Assembly (NCBI RefSeq): GCF_900129375.1
Contig: NZ_FQVN01000003.1
Coordinates: forward strand, 62,001 to 126,000
Length of the DNA: 64,000 bases
Direction of reading: 5' to 3'
Source: Streptoalloteichus hindustanus
Lineage (GTDB): Bacteria > Actinomycetota > Actinomycetes > Mycobacteriales > Pseudonocardiaceae
Under the pieces are notes generated by a model. It did no database searches and was not told the DNA's origin. It saw only the letters and a program-made list of their open reading frames with translations. A program made the position numbers and the translations under genes. Shown here one piece after another: positions 45,094 to 53,060 of this stretch (positions within the stretch are counted from its first letter, which is position 1; every line of letters begins with the position of its first letter).

Positions 45094-45120
45094 GACGGCC
45101 GCCTCACCGAGGCGGCCGTC
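45094..45120. terminator. Strong hairpin in the leader of the amino-acid permease
   Basis: GACGGCCGCCTC-ACC-GAGGCGGCCGTC is a perfect 12-bp stem with a 3-nt loop, ending 57 bp before the permease start. It could end transcription from upstream remnants or act as an attenuator. There is no U-run. Confidence 0.45.
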
Positions 45121-45176
45121 GTCGTGTTCGGGGCGGCGGGCGCTCGGTGAGGCGGCGACCCTGGAGGAGGAAGTCC

Positions 45177-46628
45177 ATGACCGGCGACGTCCCCACGCAC
45201 GCCGAGCGGCCGCCCGACCGGGCCGGGCTGCGGCGCGAGCTGACCGGCCGGCAGGTCGGCATGATCGCCATCGGCGGCGCGATCGGCACCGGCCTGTTCC
45301 TCGGCTCCGGCCTGGCGATCTCGCTGGCCGGGCCGGCGGTGATCGTGGCCTACCTGGTGGCGGCGCTGGCCGCCCTGGTGGTGGCCTACACGCTGGCCGA
45401 GATGACCGTGGTGCACCCGGAGGCCGGCGGGTTCGGCGCGATCGCGCACCGCTACCTCGGCCCGGCCGCCGGGTTCGTCCAGCGGTGGATCTACTGGACC
45501 GCGCAGGTGGTCAACGTCGGCAGCGAGGTGGTCGCCGCCGGGCTGTACGTGCGGTTCTGGTGGCCGCAGCTCCCGCTGTGGCTGCCGGTCGTGGTGTTCT
45601 CCGTGGTCATGCTCGCGGTGAACGCGCTGTCGGTGCGGTTCTTCGGCGAGTTCGAGTACTGGTTCGCGATGATCAAGGTCGTCACGATCGTCGTGTTCGT
45701 GCTGCTGGGCGTGCTCGCGGTGACCGTGGGGCTGCCGGGGCGGCCGGCCGCCGGGCTGTCCGCGCTGACCGAGCACGGCGGGTTCGCCCCGAACGGGATG
45801 ACCGGCGTCTGGCTCGCGATGACCGTGGTGACCTTCAGCTACATGGGCACCGAGGCGGTGGCGGTGACCGCGGCCGAGTCGAGGAACCCGGCCCGCGACC
45901 TGCCCAGGGCGGCCCGCCGGATGGTGCTGCGGCTGGCGTTGTTCTACGTGCTGGGCATGGCGGTGGTCGTCTCGATCGTGCCGTGGCGGGACGCCGCCAG
46001 CTCGGAGGGGTTGCAGTCGAGCCCGTTCGTGCGGCTCTTCAGCGCGGCCGGCGTCCCGGCCGCGGCCGGGCTGATGAACTTCGTCATCCTCACGGCGGCG
46101 TTGTCGGCGATGAACACGAACCTCTACGTCACGGCGCGGATGGCGCACTCGCTGGCCAGGGACGGCTACGCGCCCCGCTGGATGGGCCGGGTCAACCAGC
46201 GGGGCGTGCCGCGCAACGCGCTGGCGCTGTCGGCGACCGGCCTGGTGCTGGCCGCGGTGGTCTCGGTGACGGCGCCGGAGAGCGCGTTCCCGGTGATGCT
46301 GGGGATCGCGCTGTTCGGGGCGCTGGTCACCTGGTTGATCATTTTCGCCACGCACGCGGCGTTCCGCCGGCACCGCGCGTCGGCCGGGCTGCCGTCCTCC
46401 CCGATCCGGCTCCCCGGCGCGCCGGTCACCACCGCGCTGGCCGCGTTGTTCATCCTCGGGGTGCTGGTGACGACCGCGTTCACCCAGCAGTTCGGGCTGG
46501 CGTGGAAGGCCGGCCTGCCCTACCTGGCGCTGCTCGCGCTCGCCTACGTCGTGGTGCGGCGGTTCAGGAAGACGCCGACCGCGCCCACCGCGACCAGCGA
46601 CAGCACGGGCACGAACGCCAGCCGGTAG
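45177..46628 (+). CDS. APC-family amino-acid permease
   Basis: A 483-residue transporter with about 12 hydrophobic segments. The conserved N-terminal motif GMIAIGGAIGTGLFLGSG marks the amino-acid transporter (AAT) subgroup. SYMGTEAVAVTAAESRNP in helix 6 and the following loop fits as well. It imports an amino acid by proton symport. ATG 45177 follows GGAGGAGGAAGTCC. A hairpin precedes it. Its last 85 bp overlap the convergent MFS gene antisense, which extends the reading frame beyond the last TM by a Thr/Ser-rich tail. Confidence 0.92.
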   Translation: MTGDVPTHAERPPDRAGLRRELTGRQVGMIAIGGAIGTGLFLGSGLAISLAGPAVIVAYLVAALAALVVAYTLAEMTVVHPEAGGFGAIAHRYLGPAAGFVQRWIYWTAQVVNVGSEVVAAGLYVRFWWPQLPLWLPVVVFSVVMLAVNALSVRFFGEFEYWFAMIKVVTIVVFVLLGVLAVTVGLPGRPAAGLSALTEHGGFAPNGMTGVWLAMTVVTFSYMGTEAVAVTAAESRNPARDLPRAARRMVLRLALFYVLGMAVVVSIVPWRDAASSEGLQSSPFVRLFSAAGVPAAAGLMNFVILTAALSAMNTNLYVTARMAHSLARDGYAPRWMGRVNQRGVPRNALALSATGLVLAAVVSVTAPESAFPVMLGIALFGALVTWLIIFATHAAFRRHRASAGLPSSPIRLPGAPVTTALAALFILGVLVTTAFTQQFGLAWKAGLPYLALLALAYVVVRRFRKTPTAPTATSDSTGTNASR

Positions 46629-47812
46629 GCGGACGGGCCGGCGGCCTGGAGCACCCAGCCGACGGCGAGCTGCGCCAGCACGGCGCAGCTGAAACCCCCC
46701 AGGTTGACGACGCCGGCCGCGGTGCCGGAGCGGTGCTCGGGGTTGGCGGCGCGGGCCGTGTCGAAGGCCAGCAGGGCCGAGGCTCCGCCGATCCCGAGCA
46801 CCACCAGCACCGCGGCGACCACGGCGAGCGGCAGCCGCCCCGGCCAGAGCACGACGGTCAGCCAGCCCAGCAGGACCACGGGCGTGAGGATCTCGGTCAC
46901 CCGCTGGCTGCGCCGGGGGTTGCCGGCGGCGATCCGGCCGACGACCGGGGAGGCGAGCGTGAAGGCCAGCACGCAGACCATGAGCAGCGTGGCGGCCTCG
47001 GCGGCCGAGTGGCCCTGGCCCGAGGTCAGCCAGGGCGCGCCCCACAGGGCGGTCAACGCGACGAACTGCCCCATGAAGACGAAGTGCGTCCAGAAGGCGT
47101 GCCGCGTGCCCCGCTCGGCGACGACGCCGCGCAGCGCCACGCGCACCGGCTCGGCGGGTCGGGTGGCGGTGACGGCCGGCACGCCCCGGTCGCGGACCAG
47201 CGCGACCGCGACCACCGCCAGGACCACGGTGACGCCGGCGGCGGCCAGGAACGTGCCGGTCCAGCCGACGTGGTGCAACGAGCTGGTCAGCGGCACCGTG
47301 GCCACGAGCTGGCCGGCGCCGCCGGCCAGGCCGGTCAGGGCCACGACCAGGCCGTACCGGCGGGGCGTGAACCAGTGGGCGGCCAGCCGCAGCACGTTGG
47401 TGAACATGAAGGCGTCGCCCGCGCCGACCAGGACGCGCGCGGCGATGCCGGCCGGCAGGGCCGTGCTGGCGGCGAACACCGCCGCGCCCAGCGCCATGGC
47501 GAGGGTGCCGCCGGTGAGCACGCGCCGGGGACCCCAACGGTCGGCGAGCACGCCGGCCGGGACCTGGAGCACGAGGTACACCCCGAGCTGGAGCGCGGTG
47601 AACAGGGCGAGCACGGCGGGGCCGGTGGCGAACCGGTCCAGCGCCTCCTGGGCGGCCACGCCCAGGCTCATCCGGTGGAACAGGGCCGCGACGTAGCAGG
47701 CCACGCCGGCGCCCCAGACCAGCCAGGCGCGGCCGGTGTCCCGGTGGCCGGGCCGGGCGGCGGCCACGCCGACGCCCTCCGGCGACGTGACGGCTGCTTC
47801 CGCGATCGACAT
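46544..47812 (-). CDS. MFS transporter (anion:cation symporter-like)
   Basis: A 422-residue permease with 12 predicted helices and MFS loop signatures (PAGVLADRWGPRRVLTGGTL; ASPVVGRIAAGNPRRSQRV). Helix 4 region GAGDAFMFTNVLRLAAHWFT recalls organic-anion symporters of the sugar-acid type. ATG 47812 follows GGAGGTGCGC. A 35-bp palindrome sits 14 bp upstream of the start, a natural operator for the GntR regulator at 48725. The 3' end overlaps the amino-acid permease gene by 85 bp. The substrate is unknown; carboxylates are plausible. Confidence 0.9.
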   Translation of the reverse strand: MSIAEAAVTSPEGVGVAAARPGHRDTGRAWLVWGAGVACYVAALFHRMSLGVAAQEALDRFATGPAVLALFTALQLGVYLVLQVPAGVLADRWGPRRVLTGGTLAMALGAAVFAASTALPAGIAARVLVGAGDAFMFTNVLRLAAHWFTPRRYGLVVALTGLAGGAGQLVATVPLTSSLHHVGWTGTFLAAAGVTVVLAVVAVALVRDRGVPAVTATRPAEPVRVALRGVVAERGTRHAFWTHFVFMGQFVALTALWGAPWLTSGQGHSAAEAATLLMVCVLAFTLASPVVGRIAAGNPRRSQRVTEILTPVVLLGWLTVVLWPGRLPLAVVAAVLVVLGIGGASALLAFDTARAANPEHRSGTAAGVVNLGGFSCAVLAQLAVGWVLQAAGPSAYRLAFVPVLSLVAVGAVGVFLNRRTTT

Positions 47813-47825
47813 GCGCACCTCCGCG

Positions 47826-47860
47826 GGCGAGCATAGATACAAGTTGTATCCATGCTCGCC
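47826..47860. promoter_or_regulatory. 35-bp near-perfect palindrome, probable GntR operator
   Basis: Centred on G47843. The core GATACAA-G-TTGTATC is perfect, flanked by GGCGAGCAT and ATGCTCGCC; 16 of 17 pairs match. It is in the only AT-rich patch of the MFS/TVP38 intergenic region and covers the ribosome-site-proximal leader of the MFS gene. The GntR gene lies 865 bp away. Confidence 0.7.
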
Positions 47861-48024
47861 GCGCTGTGGTGGCCCGCACAGCCGGGGCTGGGCATTCCGG
47901 GCTTTTCCGGCGTCGGTCCTGGGTCGGCCCTGCATCGGTCCGGCATCGGCCCGGGGCCGGCGCGCGGCTCGTCGCCCGGCCCGCGCGTGCCGAGGCGACC
48001 ACCGCTGGCCTACCGTCTCGGCCG

Positions 48025-48720
48025 ATGGCACCGCACCCCGCACTCTCCGGCGTCCTCGCCCGACGGCTCCGCCTCGCCGGGCTGCTCGTGGTCGTCGCGG
48101 TCCTCGCCACGCTGGCGTTCACCGTTCCGCTGCCCTCCCCCGATCAGGTGCGGGACTGGGTGCTGGGCACGGGCCCGTTCGCCCCGCTGACCTACCTCGC
48201 GGTCTACGTCGCGGCGACGCTCGTGCTCGTGCCGCGCCCGCTGCTCAGCCTCGCCGGCGGGTCGCTGTTCGGCGCCGCGGGCGGCACGGCCCTGGCGGTC
48301 GTGGGCGCCACCGCCGCGGCGCTCGCGTCGTTCTTCCTGGCCAGGGCGCTGGGCCGGGAGCTGGTGGCCGCCAGGTTGGAGCGCGGCGCGCTGGGCAGGG
48401 TGGACGCGCTGCTGCGCCGACACGGCTGGCTCGCGGTGCTCCAGCTCCGGTTGCTGCCGGTGATCCCGTTCAGCGCGGTGAACTACGCCTGCGGCGTGAC
48501 CTCGCTGCGTCCCGCGCACTTCGCGCTCGGCACGGCCGTCGGCAGCGTGCCGGCCACCGTGCTCGTCGTGCTCGCGGGCGCGGCGCTCGACGACCCGACC
48601 TCGCCGGGTTTCCTCGTGCCGCTCGGGGTCGCGGTCGTCCTGGGCGCGGCCACCGCCGTCGTCGCCCGGCGGCGGTCCGCCGACCAGACGGCCGTTGAAC
48701 CCGGGGAAACGGAAAAATGA
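48025..48720 (+). CDS. TVP38/TMEM64 (DedA-like) membrane protein
   Basis: A 231-residue membrane protein of the SNARE-associated/VTT family. Hydrophobic segments are followed by the family core RPLLSLAGGSLFGAAGGTAL and LQLRLLPVIPFSAVNYACGV, holding the reentrant-loop G and P residues. It probably acts in lipid scrambling or membrane homeostasis. ATG 48025 has only a weak ribosome site. The stop is 4 bp before the GntR start, so the two are cotranscribed. Confidence 0.88.
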   Translation: MAPHPALSGVLARRLRLAGLLVVVAVLATLAFTVPLPSPDQVRDWVLGTGPFAPLTYLAVYVAATLVLVPRPLLSLAGGSLFGAAGGTALAVVGATAAALASFFLARALGRELVAARLERGALGRVDALLRRHGWLAVLQLRLLPVIPFSAVNYACGVTSLRPAHFALGTAVGSVPATVLVVLAGAALDDPTSPGFLVPLGVAVVLGAATAVVARRRSADQTAVEPGETEK

Positions 48721-48724
48721 ACAC

Positions 48725-49477
48725 ATGACCCAGACCCGGGTGGGGGCGGCCTCCGCCGATCCAGCGGCCGCGCCACCGGCGGCGACACCGGCGGGGCCGG
48801 CCGCCTCCGCGATGGAGCGGGCCTACGCCCACGTCAAGGCCCGGCTCCTCGACGGCAGCTACGCCGACGGGGAGCTGCTGTCCGAGGGCGAGGTGGCGTC
48901 CGCCCTGGAGATGTCGCGGACGCCGGTCCGGGAGGCGTTCCTGCGGTTGCAGGCGGAGGGCTTCCTCCGGCTCTACCCCAAGCGGGGCGCGTGGGTGGTG
49001 CCGATGAGCCCGGCCGAGGCACAGGCCGTGCTGGAGGCGCGGCTGGTGATGGAGACCTTCGCCATCGACAAGCTCGCCGCCATGGGCCGGGACGCGCTGC
49101 GCGCGGTCGGCGCGGACCTGGCCGGCCAACCCGCCGCCGACGGCGGCGCCCGGCTCGGCTCCGGCGAACTGCACGCCGCCGACCGCGACTTCCACGCCCG
49201 CCTGGTGGCCGCCGGCGACAACCCGTTGATCAGGGACCAGTACGACGCGCTGCGCGACCGGCAGGTGCGGCTCACCGCGACCGCCGGTCGGACCGACCCC
49301 GACCACGCCGTCACGGTCGTCGGGGAGCACGCCGCGATCGCCGCCGCGCTGCGCGACGGCGACCCGGAACGCGCGAAACGCCTGCTGCGCGCCCATCTCC
49401 GGGGGTCGCTCCTGCGGCTGGGCCTCACCCCGGGACCACTCCTCGCCGAACCTCCGGACACCTCGACCGACGGCTGA
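48725..49477 (+). CDS. GntR-family regulator (FCD subgroup)
   Basis: A 250-residue regulator. After an Ala/Pro-rich N-terminus, the winged helix reads AYAHVKARLLDGSYADGELL, EGEVASALEMSRTPVREAFL and LQAEGFLRLYPKRGAWV. The helical FCD effector domain (residues 105-235) has metal-ligand-type residues in LHAADRDFHARLVAAGDNPL and GEHAAIAAALRDGDPERAKR. FCD regulators respond to organic acids. ATG 48725 is 4 bp after the TVP38-like stop. The palindrome at 47826 before the MFS transporter is its likely target. Confidence 0.9.
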   Translation: MTQTRVGAASADPAAAPPAATPAGPAASAMERAYAHVKARLLDGSYADGELLSEGEVASALEMSRTPVREAFLRLQAEGFLRLYPKRGAWVVPMSPAEAQAVLEARLVMETFAIDKLAAMGRDALRAVGADLAGQPAADGGARLGSGELHAADRDFHARLVAAGDNPLIRDQYDALRDRQVRLTATAGRTDPDHAVTVVGEHAAIAAALRDGDPERAKRLLRAHLRGSLLRLGLTPGPLLAEPPDTSTDG

Positions 49478-49499
49478 CGCGCTGCCACCGGCCATCCGG

Positions 49500-49830
49500 G
49501 CGACGTCGTGCCCCTCAACGAGGGGTACCTAGCGCGATCAGTGGTCGTTTGGCGGACAGAGCCGGGAGACATTGAGCGATCGGAACTCCGATGCCGTCGC
49601 ACGGTGCGTCCGGCCGCGCTGTTCGAGGTCGATTTGAGCAGCGGCTTGCCGGGATACGCGGGCAGCGGTCGAGTTCGCGGGAGACGTAGCCCTTGTCGAC
49701 GGTGATCAGCAGCCGACGGCGGTACGGGCCAGGGGTAGCCGCAGCCCTCAGAGCCAGCGCGAGTACGAGTGGCAGTAGCGGAGACGTTGCTCTTGCCGGC
49801 GGTGATCAGCAGGCCGGGGCGGTCGGTGAG
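49500..49830 (-). pseudogene. IS982-like transposase C-terminal remnants, two overlapping copies
   Basis: On the minus strand RRRLLITVDKGYVSRELDR (49675-49735) is followed in shifted frames by QIDLEQRGRT and a terminal AKRPLIALG. These recall the 'LLI..DKGY...ELD', 'QLDLE.HG.RT' and '.KRSLIAYDH' landmarks of IS982-type transposases. A second, more decayed copy (RPGLLITAGKSNVSA, about 49765-49825) lies just upstream on the same strand. No intact frame remains. Family assignment is tentative. Confidence 0.5.
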
Positions 49831-50488
49831 CGGGCGGGCCGGTGGACGCGGGTCGCCATGAGCGGGTCGGCCAGTGCTCAGGAGACTGTGAGCCTGGGGT
49901 GGGAACGCGCGCTCCAGCGTGCGAGGCCGGTGTTCCAGATCCGGTCGGGTCCACAGGTCGGGGTGGCGACCAACAGGCGATCGTGGGACTCCAGCAACGC
50001 TGCGTCACCGTGGGGTGACCAGCTCCGCGTGTCGTCACGCCTGGGCGACCGATCCATTCGGAGCCGGCTCGCCGGGTAGTTGTCGATCTTGGGGTGGAGT
50101 GCGGCGAGAAGAAACGCGCTTCGTCCGTCTCCGGGCACCACCCCGACTTACGCATTGCTCGTCCAGCCTTCAACCAGCCGCGGCAGAAGTGTGGTGCTCC
50201 TTTGTCATCCATTCGTGGACTAGCGAACGGGGGCCGTTGTCCCGCACCGTCGCGGTACCGGCGTGCGTCGCCGCCGGTCCGAGGGGAACTGGGGACACCT
50301 TGGGGGACAAGATGCGCATTCGCAGGTACTGGCCGAGACTCGCGGACTTCCTCGCCAAGCCGTTCTGCGCTCCGCTGGCAGCCGTCCCGGGCTAGCGAGC
50401 ACGAGACCGGACCGAACGAGGAGCCGAACAGACGACACCGCCCCCTGGCGCGTGCCAGGGGGCGGTGTCCCGGTCAGGGTCGGCGCGG
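49831..50488. other. Region without an intact gene
   Basis: About 650 bp between the IS remnant and the stress island. Short frames only. A plus-strand stretch ending TLGDKMRIRRYWPRLADFLA (to 50394) has some coding character and could be the tail of a lost gene. A CCCCCTGGCGCGTGCCAGGGGG hairpin lies at 50442-50463, probably the terminator of the minus-strand gene ending at 50489. Confidence 0.4.
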
Positions 50489-50797
50489 TCAGTGACGGCA
50501 GAGCCGAGAGGCCAGGTGGTCCAGGTAGTCGTGCTCGGCCCGCACCAGCCGGTCCACCTCGATCACGTCGGGCAGCGGGCGGCCGGGGTGCACCTCGACC
50601 AGGGCCCGCACCGCCGCCTCCACCGCGCGGGGGCCGTCCAGTTCGTCCTGGCAGTACTCCCGCGCGACCAGCTTGGCGAGCAGCCAGTGCGGCAGCAGCA
50701 CCCGGTGCTCCCCACCGTCCACGGTGGCCACGTACTCGTTCTCGTTCACGGCCCGGATCGGACCCACCGCGATCCGCGTGGCCTGCTCGGTGCTCAC
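50489..50797 (-). CDS. Hypothetical protein, 102 aa
   Basis: A small acidic soluble protein (VNENEYVATVDGGEHRVLLP; VIEVDRLVRAEHDYLDHLAS). GTG 50797 follows CAGGAGCGATGAC. It begins 16 bp after the CBS protein stop, as the last gene of the minus-strand LLM-DUF5709-CBS series. No domain recognised. A role in the same stress response is inferred from position. Confidence 0.65.
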   Translation of the reverse strand: MSTEQATRIAVGPIRAVNENEYVATVDGGEHRVLLPHWLLAKLVAREYCQDELDGPRAVEAAVRALVEVHPGRPLPDVIEVDRLVRAEHDYLDHLASRLCRH

Positions 50798-50813
50798 GTC
50801 ATCGCTCCTGGCG

Positions 50814-51239
50814 TCATCGGTCCTGGGAGATCTCGCCGACGACCGCGCCGGCCTGCCGGTCCGGCATCGCCCGCGCCACGTCGGCCTGCGAGACGATCCC
50901 CACCAGCCGCTTGTTCTCCAGCACGGGAACGCGGCGGATCTGGTTGTCGGACATAGTCTGCATCACCTCGTCCACCGACGCGTCCACCTCCACCCAGACG
51001 AGGTCGCCCTCGCCCTGGGCGAGCTGACCGACGGTGGTGTTGCTCGCGTCGGCGCCCTCCGCGACACACCGCACGACGATGTCGCGGTCGGTGAGCATGC
51101 CCTTGAGCCGGTCGTCGGTGCCGCAGATCGGCAGGGCCCCGACGTCGAGGTCCCGCATCATGCGGGCGGCGTCGACCAGCGTCTGCTGCTCGCCGACGCA
51201 CTGGCAGTCGGGGGTCATGATGTCCCGTGCGGTCGCCAT
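50814..51239 (-). CDS. Two-CBS-domain protein (Hrp1-like)
   Basis: 141 residues consisting of a CBS pair: residues 1-60 (ARDIMTPDCQCVGEQQTLVD; GMLTDRDIVVR) and 75-130 (VWVEVDASVDEVMQTMSDNQ; RRVPVLENKRLVGIVSQADV). It is the size and shape of mycobacterial hypoxic response protein 1. CBS pairs bind adenosyl ligands such as AMP, ATP or SAM. ATG 51239 follows GGAAGGAGAGC. It lies in a run of minus-strand genes led by an F420 enzyme with a stress-type promoter. Confidence 0.9.
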   Translation of the reverse strand: MATARDIMTPDCQCVGEQQTLVDAARMMRDLDVGALPICGTDDRLKGMLTDRDIVVRCVAEGADASNTTVGQLAQGEGDLVWVEVDASVDEVMQTMSDNQIRRVPVLENKRLVGIVSQADVARAMPDRQAGAVVGEISQDR

Positions 51240-51381
51240 TACTGCTCTCCTTCCGGGTCGGCCGCGGCGGCCGACGGTCGCGGCGGAGCACCGCGGCCCG
51301 GGGGTCGCGGCGCGCCCGCTCCTCTTGCCCGGGCGGTCGCGCGTACCGACCGCCCGGTCGTTCCGGGGGCTCGCGCGGGCC

Positions 51382-51873
51382 CTACATGCCCTCCACCTGC
51401 TCGGACGGGGTCGTGCCGGGCGGGGCGCGGTGCTCCCCCTCGTCCGAGCCGGGCAGCTCCGGGTCCCGGCCCTCCTCGTCGATCGGCAGGTTCGGCTCGT
51501 CGCGCACGCTCAGCGCCTCGGGCGACCCGCCCGGCGAGGCGTGCCGGTAGGCGCCCCGGCTCAGGTCCTCCGCCGGCTCCTCGCGCCGGTCCCTCGGCCG
51601 GCGGTCCCCGAAGTCGGGCTCCTCCTCGGCCAGCCGCTGGTCCAGCGTCTCGCCGTGGGTCTCCTCGAACGGGGTGAGGCCGGGCTTGGTCGCCCCGGTC
51701 CAGTCGTCGGCCGGGTCGCGCCCCTCCTCCAGCGGGTCGACCCCGAGCCGGTCCTCGTCGAGGTCCTCCGCGCTCTGCAGGTTCAGCGCGTCCTCCGGCT
51801 CCTCGGGGCTGGGCGGCGTCTCGTCGCCGGGAGGGCTGGTCGGCTCCCTGCCGTGTTCGTCCGGCCGCGTCAT
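51382..51873 (-). CDS. DUF5709 family protein
   Basis: A 163-residue highly acidic, probably disordered protein (LQSAEDLDEDRLGVDPLEEG; ETLDQRLAEEEPDFGDR) matching the DUF5709 pattern of conserved L-D-E-G and S-L-D-Q-x-L-A-E-E-E-P-D blocks. ATG 51873 follows GGAGGAGAGC. It is 19 bp downstream of the LLM gene, hence cotranscribed. The family is confined to actinobacteria and often sits with stress genes. Function unknown. Confidence 0.8.
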   Translation of the reverse strand: MTRPDEHGREPTSPPGDETPPSPEEPEDALNLQSAEDLDEDRLGVDPLEEGRDPADDWTGATKPGLTPFEETHGETLDQRLAEEEPDFGDRRPRDRREEPAEDLSRGAYRHASPGGSPEALSVRDEPNLPIDEEGRDPELPGSDEGEHRAPPGTTPSEQVEGM

Positions 51874-51892
51874 GCTCTCCTCCACCGCTCCC

Positions 51893-52867
51893 TCAGCTCG
51901 CCGCCAACGCCATGTCCCGGACCCTGGGCAGCACCTCGTCCCGCCACAGCGCGAAGAACCGCTCCTGGTCCGGCCCGATCTGCCGCACGTACACCTCGTC
52001 GAACCCGGCCTCGGCGTAGGCGCGCACCCTGGCGATCTGGGGTTCCGGGTCCGGGCCGCACGGCACCGCCTGGCGCAGCGCCTCGTCGGTCACCATCCCG
52101 GCCGCCTGCTCGAAGTGCCGGGGCTCGGGCAGGACCTGGGACAGCTCGCCCGGGATGCCCTCGTTGGGCCACAGCCGGCGGACCGTGGCCACGCCCTGCT
52201 CCTCCGTCGGCGCCCAGCACACCTTGAACCCGGCCTGCGCCGGCAGCCCCTCGCCCCCGCACTCCCGGAACCGCGCGACGAGCTCGCGGTTCGGCGAGGT
52301 GCTGATGTAGCCGTCGCCGATCCGGCCGGCGAGCGCGGCGGACTTGGGCCCGAAACCGGAGACGTAGATCGGCACCGGCTCGTCGGGCAGGGTGTAGATC
52401 CGGGCGTTCTCCACCTCGTAGTAGACGCCGCGGTAGGTGACCCGGTCGCCCCGGTGCAGCGCCCTGATCAGCTCGACGGCCTCCTCCAGCATCCCGAGGC
52501 GGATGTCGGCCGGCGGCCAGTGGTCGCCGAGGATGTGCTCGTTGAGGTACTCCCCGCTGCCGACGCCCAGCACGAACCGCCCCTCGCACTGCACGGCGGC
52601 GGTGGCCGCGGCCTGGGCGATCACGGCCGGGTGAACGCGCACCGTGGGGCAGGTGACCGCCGTGGTGATCGGCAACCGGGTGACCTGGGACAACGCCCCG
52701 ATCACCCCCCACACGAACGGGCTTTGCCCCTGCGCGTCCACCCAGGGGTGGTAGTGGTCGGAGATCCACAGCCGCTCGAAACCGGCCTCCTCGGCCCAGC
52801 GGGCCTGGCGCACCAGCTCGTGCGGGCCGGACTCCTCACAGGACAGGAAGTAGCCCACGCTGACCAT
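51893..52867 (-). CDS. LLM-class F420-dependent oxidoreductase (FGD-like, TIGR03557-type)
   Basis: A 324-residue luciferase-fold enzyme. Signatures: GFERLWISDHYHPWVDAQGQ, ITTAVTCPTVRVHPAVIAQA, FVLGVGSGEYLNEHILGDHW and VPIYVSGFGPKSAALAGRIG. These are typical of the group including F420-dependent glucose-6-phosphate dehydrogenase and its paralogues. The sugar or other substrate is not defined. The promoter 10-34 bp before the ATG predicts a leaderless or nearly leaderless mRNA. It heads a set with DUF5709, CBS and 102-aa genes. Confidence 0.9.
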   Translation of the reverse strand: MVSVGYFLSCEESGPHELVRQARWAEEAGFERLWISDHYHPWVDAQGQSPFVWGVIGALSQVTRLPITTAVTCPTVRVHPAVIAQAAATAAVQCEGRFVLGVGSGEYLNEHILGDHWPPADIRLGMLEEAVELIRALHRGDRVTYRGVYYEVENARIYTLPDEPVPIYVSGFGPKSAALAGRIGDGYISTSPNRELVARFRECGGEGLPAQAGFKVCWAPTEEQGVATVRRLWPNEGIPGELSQVLPEPRHFEQAAGMVTDEALRQAVPCGPDPEPQIARVRAYAEAGFDEVYVRQIGPDQERFFALWRDEVLPRVRDMALAAS

Positions 52868-52876
52868 GACTGGGGG

Positions 52877-52901
52877 CTACCCGGGAGGGAGGCGGGGAAA
52901 C
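52877..52901 (-). promoter_or_regulatory. SigB/SigF-type promoter for the LLM gene
   Basis: On the minus strand GTTT (52901-52898), a 15-nt spacer, then GGGTAG (52882-52877). This matches the actinobacterial general-stress consensus GTTT-N14-16-GGGTAT/A. The -10 ends 10 bp before the ATG at 52867, so the transcript should begin close to or at the start codon. Confidence 0.6.
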
Positions 52902-52940
52902 CCCGACCGGACGGACGGACGAGCCCGTCCGGCCGCGCCG

Positions 52941-52965
52941 GGTTGAGCCACGCGCCGCTGGGTAA
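52941..52965 (+). promoter_or_regulatory. SigB/SigF-type promoter for the hemerythrin gene set
   Basis: GGTTG (52941-52945), a 14-nt spacer, then GGGTAA (52960-52965), close to the GTTT-N14-16-GGGTAT consensus. It faces the hemerythrin gene at 53061 and is back-to-back with the LLM promoter. Confidence 0.5.
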
Positions 52966-53060
52966 GCCGGGGGTGTGACACGCGTGCGGGTGCGGCGCAC
53001 GGCGCGCCGGTGTGACGACGTGCCGGCCGGCCCGCGGGCCGCCGAGCAGCGGGAGGAGAC

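Noticed and set aside
44805-48122. Minus-strand open frame of 1105 codons
   Set aside because: It runs antisense to the amino-acid permease and through the MFS gene in the wrong frame, with Arg/Gly/His-rich composition typical of shadows in high-GC DNA.
50285-50394. tRNA or integrase attachment site
   Set aside because: No cloverleaf can be drawn and no integrase is adjacent; only a short coding-like frame is seen.
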